Assembly (NCBI GenBank): GCA_020429495.1
Contig: JAGQLJ010000097.1
Coordinates: forward strand, 1 to 5,004
DNA length: 5,004 bases
Origin: Candidatus Dojkabacteria bacterium
Lineage (GTDB): Bacteria; Patescibacteriota; Dojkabacteria; J137
Direction of reading: 5' to 3'
In this document: positions 1-3,531 of the stretch, piece after piece
How positions within the stretch are numbered: the stretch's first letter is position 1
How the letters are laid out: every line of letters starts with the position of its first letter
The notes under the pieces: model-generated
What the model saw: the letters and a program-made list of their open reading frames with translations, nothing else
What the model was told of the DNA's origin: nothing
Databases searched by the model: none
Position numbers and translations under genes: made by a program

Positions 1-30
1 ATTTATAACAATTATATCATAAATTCTTAA
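1..30 (+). CDS. 3' end of an upstream gene (partial)
   Basis: Frame 1 is open from the window edge and reads IYNNYIINS before a TAA at 28-30. The last A of that stop is the first base of the ATG at 30-32, a TAATG junction. The same kind of junction occurs at 582-586 between two convincing genes, which is the main reason for calling a gene end here. Nine residues are too few to suggest a function. It is probably the preceding cistron of the same operon. Confidence 0.4.
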   Translation: MYNNYIINS

Positions 31-167
31 TGAATCGAGCACATCCACTAATAAATCCGGCACCTAGAGACTTTTCAAAGATTACGTCATCAAGAAGAGA
101 AATTGAAGAGGACATGGAACAGGTTCAAGTTCCAAAAGAACAGCTAAAATTTCCTGATGAACCATGA
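30..167 (+). CDS. Small hypothetical protein, 45 aa
   Basis: I do not recognise this protein. The ATG at 30 overlaps the preceding TAA by one base and the TGA is at 165-167, nine bases before the next ATG, so it fits an operon of coupled cistrons. The product has no membrane segment. Residues 1-14 are proline-rich and extended (MNRAHPLINPAPRDF). Residues 19-31 are charged and probably helical (TSSRREIEEDMEQ). The tail is again proline-rich and acidic, ending PDEP. There is no cysteine, signal peptide or catalytic motif. Upstream context has no Shine-Dalgarno sequence, so translation would depend on reinitiation after the previous stop. Its position just before two membrane-protein genes would fit a small cytosolic partner, but that is a guess. 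Support rests on gene packing only. A chance ORF cannot be excluded at this length. Confidence 0.5.
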   Translation: MNRAHPLINPAPRDFSKITSSRREIEEDMEQVQVPKEQLKFPDEP

Positions 168-176
168 TCTAAGAAG

Positions 177-584
177 ATGACACAATACTTTTCATCTATT
201 AGAGGACAAGTCAAAAGAAGATTAGACTATGTAGAAGTTGCTCAATTTTGGAAAAACCCTGGAATACCATTTATGATAGTTTCTTTTGCATTTAATTTAT
301 CACTCCTATTATTTGGAGGAATAATTGTTTTTGGTAAATTACCCCCTAAATTACAGTTGTTTTATAACCCAGTTGAACAAACATGGAGTCCAGAAAATAA
401 AGTAATTCCAGTTTTTATTATTCCAATCATTTTAATATGCTTATATTTACTACAATATAGATTTTTAAAAGTTATTTTTAAAACAGATAGAAGATTAGCA
501 ATTGTAATATCTTGGCTAATGACATTATTAAATACATTTTTATTAATAGGAATAACACAAATTTATAGTTTAAATCAGGCTTAA
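177..584 (+). CDS. Three-helix integral membrane protein of unknown function, 135 aa
   Basis: Residues 1-30 form a basic N-terminal segment (R9, K13, R14, R15) that should lie in the cytoplasm. Hydrophobic helices follow at about 32-53, 75-97 and 107-129. The loop between helices 1 and 2 (54-74, with LPPKLQLFY) should face outwards, and the basic loop between helices 2 and 3 (FLKVIFKTDRR) inwards, as the positive-inside rule predicts. I see no enzymatic residues. From memory, small three-helix proteins with a similar P-P-x-x-x-L-F-Y loop occur in Candidate Phyla Radiation genomes, but I cannot name a family. The stop (582-584) shares one base with the transferase ATG, so the two genes are very likely translationally coupled and co-transcribed. 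The purine run AAGAAG (171-176) abuts the ATG and is too close to be a good Shine-Dalgarno site. The next in-frame ATG (residue 33) would remove the basic segment and cut into helix 1, so I keep position 177. Confidence 0.85.
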   Translation: MTQYFSSIRGQVKRRLDYVEVAQFWKNPGIPFMIVSFAFNLSLLLFGGIIVFGKLPPKLQLFYNPVEQTWSPENKVIPVFIIPIILICLYLLQYRFLKVIFKTDRRLAIVISWLMTLLNTFLLIGITQIYSLNQA

Positions 585-1861
585 TGAACTTTCTTAGCAA
601 TGAAATTGTAATACAAAACTTATCAAATATTATAGCGGCAGGATTTTTAAGCTTTATTATTTCGTTCTTAGCCGTACCTTGGGTAGGGAAACTAGCATAT
701 TCAATTCAGGCAATTGATCTTCCGGCTAAAATGCGAAAATTAAATGACAGATCAAGAGCATCTAGGATAAATGAAGGAATAAAGCCAAAGTTAGGAGGAC
801 TTGCTGTTTTAATTGCTGTTTTTATTACAGTTATTATTGCTAATCCACAATTTGCACTAAATTCTGAAGTATTTATAAGACCAGCAGGAATTATTTTGGG
901 AATTTTGGTTATAGGCGTTGTTGGATTTTTAGATGATAAATATGAAATTTCAGGATTCTATCAATTGCTTGGACATGCTTTAGCAGCAGTTGTAATTATA
1001 TATTTTGGAATTGCAATTCCAGATACAATAAATATTTTAGGTCAAAGTATTGATTTGAACACTTATCAAAGATTTTTTGATTTTGGTTCTTTTGAATACC
1101 TATTTGTATTTCCAAGCCATATTCTTACAATTCTTTGGGTTGTGACAATTATTAACTTTATAAACTGGGTTGGTGGAGTTGATGGGCTAAATATTTCTTT
1201 TACAAGTATAATTGCATTCACAATGCTTTTATTTGCTTTAAGTACATCAAATATTCCTTTAGCTATTTTAATCTCTATCCATATCGGTGCAAATCTTGGA
1301 CTACTTCCATATAATTATTATCCTTCACATATTATTCCTGGTGGAATTGGAGATTACTTAAACGGTTACATGATTGCTGTATTTGCTCTTTTAGGAGATA
1401 CAAGGTGGACTATTACAATTATAATACTTGCGCTACCAGTTATTGATGCTCTAATTGTAATTTGGGGAAGAATGCAGACTCATCCTGAAGTAAAGAAAAA
1501 TCCACTTAAACTTTTATCTATTAGTGATACAAATCATTTGCATCATCGACTGATGGCTGCTGGATACTCAAGAAAAACCGTTCTATTAATTGAAGTAGCC
1601 CTGATTTCAGCAATTTGTTCAGTTGCTGTTTATTTTGGAATTAATACTAGCTCTGCAGACACTGCAGACCAACTAATTACTGCGTTTGCTATTGCAATGG
1701 CTTTAATCATAGTTATTTTTACTAGTGTATTTGTTCTTAAAGAGCGAAAAAATAGACAAAGATCTCAAAGACAGATTGTTTTACCTACACAAGAGAAAGA
1801 AGCTGTGGTTAAAGTTGTGCTTGAAGAAGAGGATGATAACTATGAAAGATTTGCTTACTAA
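584..1861 (+). CDS. WecA/MraY-superfamily polyprenyl-phosphate sugar-1-phosphate transferase, 425 aa
   Basis: Family members move a sugar-1-phosphate from a UDP-sugar onto a polyprenyl phosphate at the inner face of the cytoplasmic membrane, the first lipid-linked step of cell-wall or surface polysaccharide synthesis. Visible motifs in order are DLPAKMRKLN (45-54), KLGG (69-72), the metal-binding FLDDKYE (D117, D118), NFINWVGGVDGLN (191-203), NLGLLPYNYYPSHIIPGGIGDYLNGY (237-262, in which the family usually has a GD-x-GS core), ALPVIDAL (283-290) and NHLHH (317-321). The last motif favours the WecA/TagO branch over MraY. Several hydrophobic helices span the protein, the final one at about 362-385, followed by a charged tail (386-425) rich in E and D. 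Two conserved acidic positions differ: the first D of D-G-x-D-G is G197, and the D of M-G-D-x-G-S is G254. Sugar specificity cannot be read from the sequence, so no gene symbol is given. The start overlaps the preceding stop (TAATG). The stop overlaps the convergent gene by 4 bp. Confidence 0.9.
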   Translation: MNFLSNEIVIQNLSNIIAAGFLSFIISFLAVPWVGKLAYSIQAIDLPAKMRKLNDRSRASRINEGIKPKLGGLAVLIAVFITVIIANPQFALNSEVFIRPAGIILGILVIGVVGFLDDKYEISGFYQLLGHALAAVVIIYFGIAIPDTINILGQSIDLNTYQRFFDFGSFEYLFVFPSHILTILWVVTIINFINWVGGVDGLNISFTSIIAFTMLLFALSTSNIPLAILISIHIGANLGLLPYNYYPSHIIPGGIGDYLNGYMIAVFALLGDTRWTITIIILALPVIDALIVIWGRMQTHPEVKKNPLKLLSISDTNHLHHRLMAAGYSRKTVLLIEVALISAICSVAVYFGINTSSADTADQLITAFAIAMALIIVIFTSVFVLKERKNRQRSQRQIVLPTQEKEAVVKVVLEEEDDNYERFAY

Positions 1862-2352
1862 GTTTCTGAACTATCTGGGAGCTTTACTATTGGTACCGGT
1901 TCATTATTATCTAGTTTTTTAACTATCTCATCCATCCACTCAGATACTTCAGTAAAATCATTTCTATATTTATGACTAAATATTCGTACAATATATTTAC
2001 CTTTATTTGTGGACATTGGTAAAGTAAAAGACATAGTTTTTACAAACTTTAAAACTGCTGATGGGTCTTCAGGCAAAATAATCCCATAGATTCCAGTAAT
2101 AGCACCTTCAATTGGATGACGAATATATCCAATAAGTGTATTAAGCCATGGAGTTTTGTCTGCAATATAAATTACTTTGCATCTTTTTTTATTGTCAAGT
2201 CTTTTAGCTATCTCATTATCAAACTTTATACCTTCGCTCAAAAATCGCTCAGGGTCTGTTGTATTATGTCGCATTATTTGAATGCCGTAAAAGTCGTAGA
2301 AGATTTCTATATCTTTAGATTCATCAAAGTCAATATGATATTTAGTGCTCAT
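1858..2352 (-). CDS. Hypothetical protein, 164 aa, soluble
   Basis: I do not recognise this protein. It has no signal peptide or membrane helix. Alternating hydrophobic strands are visible at about 14-27 (DIEIFYDFYGIQIM), 58-64 (CKVIYIA), 84-94 (AITGIYGIILP) and 120-126 (YIVRIFS). They are separated by likely helices at about 32-52 and 132-148, the latter amphipathic (FTEVSEWMDEIVKKL). This suggests a single small alpha/beta domain with a flexible 12-residue tail. The pattern of a strand pair, a helix, then a strand ending in D65 faintly resembles STAS/SpoIIAA-like domains, but I would not assign it. The gene lies 35 bp after tRNA-Thr on the same strand and may share its transcript. The TAG stop (1860-1858) overlaps the transferase TAA, so the two genes converge without an intergenic terminator. 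There is no Shine-Dalgarno sequence before the ATG. Confidence 0.75.
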   Translation of the reverse strand: MSTKYHIDFDESKDIEIFYDFYGIQIMRHNTTDPERFLSEGIKFDNEIAKRLDNKKRCKVIYIADKTPWLNTLIGYIRHPIEGAITGIYGIILPEDPSAVLKFVKTMSFTLPMSTNKGKYIVRIFSHKYRNDFTEVSEWMDEIVKKLDNNEPVPIVKLPDSSET

Positions 2353-2363
2353 ACGCTAATCTT

Positions 2364-2369
2364 AATATA
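2364..2369 (-). promoter_or_regulatory. Possible -10 element for the 164-aa gene
   Basis: Read on the minus strand, TATATT matches the -10 consensus at five of six positions. The expected transcription start is about 2357, which leaves a 5' untranslated region of about 5 nt before the ATG at 2352. No clear -35 box is present. In DNA this AT-rich such hexamers arise by chance, and transcription through the upstream tRNA could serve the gene instead. Confidence 0.25.
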
Positions 2370-2387
2370 CTTCAGATTACCACTAAA

Positions 2388-2460
2388 AGCTGAGTATGAG
2401 AATCGAACTCATAACCTACGATTTACGATACCGTTGCTCTACCAATTGAGCTAACTCAGC
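2388..2460 (-). tRNA. tRNA-Thr (anticodon CGU)
   Basis: The minus strand folds into a complete 73-nt cloverleaf. The acceptor arm is GCTGAGT paired with ACTCAGC. The D arm is GCTC/GAGC with loop AATTGGTA. The anticodon stem is ACGGT/ATCGT with loop ATCGTAA. The variable loop has 5 nt (AGGTT), and the T arm is ATGAG/CTCAT with the standard loop TTCGATT. U33 precedes anticodon CGU (34-36), which reads the threonine codon ACG. G1-C72, C2-G71, G35 and U36 match known bacterial ThrRS identity elements. The discriminator is U and CCA is not encoded, so a CCA-adding enzyme is needed. Because CGU reads only ACG, a second tRNA-Thr should exist elsewhere in the genome. The gene sits between two minus-strand genes, 43 bp after the DUF2202 stop. 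Confidence 0.96.
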
Positions 2461-2468
2461 AACAGATA

Positions 2469-2474
2469 AGTATA
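2469..2474 (-). promoter_or_regulatory. Possible -10 element for tRNA-Thr
   Basis: On the minus strand TATACT lies 8 bp before the first tRNA base, which puts the predicted start at or within two bases of the mature 5' end. It matches the -10 consensus at five of six positions. No good -35 box lies at the right distance. The tRNA may also be carried on the DUF2202 transcript, since I see no terminator in the 43 bp between them. Confidence 0.3.
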
Positions 2475-2503
2475 CAATACTAGCTCTAGGTTGAATGATT
2501 TAG

Positions 2504-3223
2504 TTATCTTTGGTTTCCACTGCTATCATATAAGACTCCATTCTCTGAAGGGCTTGTTATAATCTCATTGTATAGATCTGTTGATATATATTGTGGGCTA
2601 TATATACCACCATTTCTATTAATTAAACGTGTAAATGATCTTAAATGATTTCTAGATCCTTTTGTGAGATTTTGATATGCAGCTAAAATATCCTCATTAT
2701 CAGTTTTCTCCATTAAATTGGCTAAATCATAAATATCTAAATCTTCAACTGTTGCTCCAACTTTTAGCGCATCCATTAGTGAATCTTGTCCTAATTCAAT
2801 TAGTTCGTTATAAAGTTTTGATATTTCATCATTTGTAAACACACCAATTTCTGCTGTTTTAACAGGATCTTCAACGTTATATTTATCAAGTAATGTTGCT
2901 ACTAAATCTGTGTGAGTTTGCTCACTATCAGAAATATTACTAAATATTTTTTGTCCCCACATTTCGTATAATTTTGTGTATACATCATGTGCAAGTTTTT
3001 CCTCTTCTCTCATTTGTAATAATCCATTGATTTCATCTTGACTTAAATCTTCTACAGGTAGTTCTGAGTAATAAGTATCATCATTTAGATAATCCTTATC
3101 ATCTATTTGACTATAGTTATCAATAAATTCATTCTGGCTATTGTTTTTAAAGGAAACTAACAATACTAATACTGTAATTATTGTTAACGTAAAAGTTACA
3201 AGTAATACATTCTTTTTATTCAT
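2504..3223 (-). CDS. DUF2202 ferritin-like protein with N-terminal membrane anchor, 239 aa
   Basis: A short basic N-terminus (MNKKN) is followed by a hydrophobic helix at about 6-24. There is no lipobox cysteine and no obvious signal-peptidase site, so I read it as a signal anchor with the rest outside the membrane. Residues 25-57 are an acidic, polar linker. The DUF2202 domain covers about 58-224. Its signatures are LLQMREEEKLAHDVY (68-82), FSNISDSEQTH (94-104), GVFTNDEISKLYNEL (127-141), GATVEDLDIYDL (156-167), SRNHLRSF (190-197) and YSPQYIS (208-214). DUF2202 proteins are thought to adopt a ferritin-like four-helix fold. E75, E101, H104, E160 and H193 are plausible ligands of a di-metal centre. 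That assignment is inferred from spacing, and the biochemical role is unknown. It is the first gene of the minus-strand group, divergent from the metG leader. Its length is ordinary for an anchored family member. Confidence 0.92.
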   Translation of the reverse strand: MNKKNVLLVTFTLTIITVLVLLVSFKNNSQNEFIDNYSQIDDKDYLNDDTYYSELPVEDLSQDEINGLLQMREEEKLAHDVYTKLYEMWGQKIFSNISDSEQTHTDLVATLLDKYNVEDPVKTAEIGVFTNDEISKLYNELIELGQDSLMDALKVGATVEDLDIYDLANLMEKTDNEDILAAYQNLTKGSRNHLRSFTRLINRNGGIYSPQYISTDLYNEIITSPSENGVLYDSSGNQR

Positions 3224-3246
3224 AAGATATTAGTTAAATATATAAA

Positions 3247-3252
3247 ATTATA
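3247..3252 (-). promoter_or_regulatory. Predicted -10 element of the DUF2202 gene
   Basis: The minus strand reads a perfect TATAAT. The predicted start near 3240 gives a 5' untranslated region of about 17 nt before the ATG at 3223, with no Shine-Dalgarno sequence. No good -35 box is visible. The element is back to back with the promoter of the metG leader. Confidence 0.5.
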
Positions 3253-3256
3253 CAGT

Positions 3257-3266
3257 AAGTCGACTT
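3257..3266. promoter_or_regulatory. Perfect 10-bp palindrome between divergent promoters (possible operator)
   Basis: AAGTCGACTT is its own reverse complement. It lies in the spacer just upstream of the minus-strand TATAAT (3247-3252) and covers the place where the -35 box of the plus-strand promoter (3276-3284) would be. A protein bound here could affect both promoters. No regulator gene is present in the window and a palindrome of this length can occur by chance. Confidence 0.25.
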
Positions 3267-3275
3267 TATTATATA

Positions 3276-3284
3276 TGGTATAAT
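3276..3284 (+). promoter_or_regulatory. Extended -10 promoter of the metG leader
   Basis: TGGTATAAT is a perfect TGn-TATAAT extended -10 element. There is no good -35 hexamer, which is typical of extended -10 promoters. Six bases separate it from A3291, so standard spacing puts the transcription start exactly on the A of the leader-peptide ATG. The RNA would be leaderless. It is the only strong plus-strand promoter I see ahead of the attenuator. Confidence 0.65.
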
Positions 3285-3290
3285 TTCTTT

Positions 3291-3338
3291 ATGAACAATA
3301 CAGTATTCAATATGATGATGACACCTAATATAAGCTAG
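3291..3338 (+). CDS. Putative metG leader peptide with three tandem Met codons, 15 aa
   Basis: The 15-codon ORF encodes MNNTVFNMMMTPNIS and ends in TAG (3336-3338). Codons 8-10 (3312-3320) are ATG ATG ATG, so four of 15 residues are methionine. It lies in the 106-nt transcript between an extended -10 promoter and an intrinsic terminator, upstream of the methionyl-tRNA synthetase gene. I infer a regulatory peptide of the pheM or trpL kind, whose translation is sensed and whose product has no function of its own. The predicted transcription start coincides with the ATG, so initiation would be leaderless. The stop codon touches the left arm of the antiterminator (3338-3351), so a ribosome finishing the ORF would cover that arm. 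A ribosome waiting at the Met codons would leave it free. The ORF is short and could be accidental; placement, codon content and RNA pairing together make it credible. Confidence 0.65.
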   Translation: MNNTVFNMMMTPNIS

Positions 3339-3395
3339 GGGTTATTGTATTGTCTAAATTTAAAATATAAAAGCCCCGAATTGTCGGGGTTTTTT
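3295..3395 (+). promoter_or_regulatory. Ribosome-mediated transcription attenuator of metG (predicted)
   Basis: Three mutually exclusive helices can be paired by hand. Helix 1:2 joins 3295-3305 (ACAATACAGTA) to 3343-3353 (TATTGTATTGT) with 11 continuous pairs, one of them G-U. Helix 2:3, the antiterminator, joins 3338-3351 (GGGGTTATTGTATT) to 3364-3377 (AATATAAAAGCCCC) with 13 of 14 positions paired, two of them G-U, and a 12-nt loop. Helix 3:4 is the terminator, 3369-3379 with 3384-3394. Helix 2:3 removes the CCCC needed by 3:4, and 1:2 removes the arm needed by 2:3. A ribosome stalled at codons 8-10 would cover segment 1 and favour 2:3, giving readthrough into metG. A ribosome at the stop would cover segment 2 and favour termination. 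No T-box or SAM-riboswitch hallmark is present. Stabilities have not been calculated. Confidence 0.6.
3369..3395 (+). terminator. Intrinsic terminator upstream of metG (attenuator terminator)
   Basis: The core stem is CCCCGA (3374-3379) paired with TCGGGG (3384-3389) around the tetraloop ATTG. A G-U pair and four A-U pairs extend it outwards. The 3' arm runs into six T residues (3390-3395), the form of a strong Rho-independent terminator. It is the most GC-rich short segment of the intergenic region. Read on the other strand, the stem is followed by CTTTTAT, so it could also work weakly in reverse. It ends the short leader transcript 136 bp before the metG ATG. Confidence 0.9.
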
Positions 3396-3397
3396 GA

Positions 3398-3423
3398 TCT
3401 GTCTACGCTAAAGCTACGACGGA
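3398..3423. repeat. Imperfect hairpin resembling a dispersed CPR repeat
   Basis: TCTGTC (3398-3403) pairs with GACGGA (3418-3423) through six pairs, one G-U. Inside, GCT (3407-3409) and AGC (3412-3414) face each other. The order GTC-TACGCTAAAGCTACG-ACGGAC-AAG differs in composition from the surrounding AT-rich DNA. From memory, similar hairpins (GTCCGCC...GGCGGACAAG) recur between genes in Candidate Phyla Radiation contigs. Only one copy is present here, so repeat status cannot be shown from this window. Confidence 0.35.
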
Positions 3424-3459
3424 CAAGGAAAGAGATTTATGGACATTAGCTTTAAAGTT

Positions 3460-3477
3460 AAGTCATATAGATGACTT
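3460..3477. repeat. 7-bp perfect inverted repeat upstream of metG
   Basis: AAGTCAT and ATGACTT flank the four bases ATAG. The sequence could be an RNA hairpin in the metG leader or a protein-binding site. Its outer half sites (AAGTC/GACTT) match those of the palindrome at 3257-3266, but the spacing differs. There is no T-run after it, so it is not a terminator. Confidence 0.3.
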
Positions 3478-3501
3478 TCAGTAGGGTTAATATTATAGAT
3501 T

Positions 3502-3510
3502 TGCTAAAAT
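3502..3510 (+). promoter_or_regulatory. Possible secondary extended -10 promoter for metG
   Basis: TGCTAAAAT fits TGn-TATAAT with one mismatch. The predicted start near 3517 would give a 15-nt 5' untranslated region before the ATG at 3532. There is no recognisable -35 box. If active, it would give metG expression independent of the upstream terminator. The surrounding 3424-3531 is otherwise very AT-rich, and I see no gene in it. Confidence 0.3.
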
Positions 3511-3531
3511 TACATATTAATTAAATAAAAA

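Noticed and set aside
1867..1920. Possible terminator ending in TAGTTTTTT after the transferase stop
   Set aside because: Only a four-base GAAC/GTTC pairing precedes the T-run, and the region codes for the 164-aa protein on the other strand.
1725..1922. 65-codon plus-strand ORF
   Set aside because: It lies in another frame across the 3' end of the transferase gene and into the opposite-strand gene. It has no domain and no initiation signal.
2116..2454. 112-codon plus-strand ORF ending in NRTHNLRFTIPLLYQLS
   Set aside because: Its C-terminus is the well-known translation of the antisense strand of a tRNA gene, and the rest is antisense to the 164-aa gene.
3291..3396. Free-standing ~105-nt small RNA instead of an attenuator
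   Set aside because: It is possible, since promoter and terminator are both present. The Met-codon ORF, the mutually exclusive helices and the position before metG are better explained by attenuation. A terminated leader RNA is expected under either view.
3439..3474. 11-codon ORF (MDISFKVKSYR) preceded by AAGGA at good Shine-Dalgarno distance
   Set aside because: It is very short, has no regulatory codon run, and the AAGGA belongs to the 3' flank of the hairpin element. It is worth a glance in a comparative alignment but is not supported alone.
3291..3531. T-box or SAM riboswitch in front of metG
   Set aside because: There is no T-box sequence (TGG-ACC-GCG type) and no specifier-loop architecture. 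The leader before the terminator is only about 80 nt, too short for a T-box or a typical SAM riboswitch.
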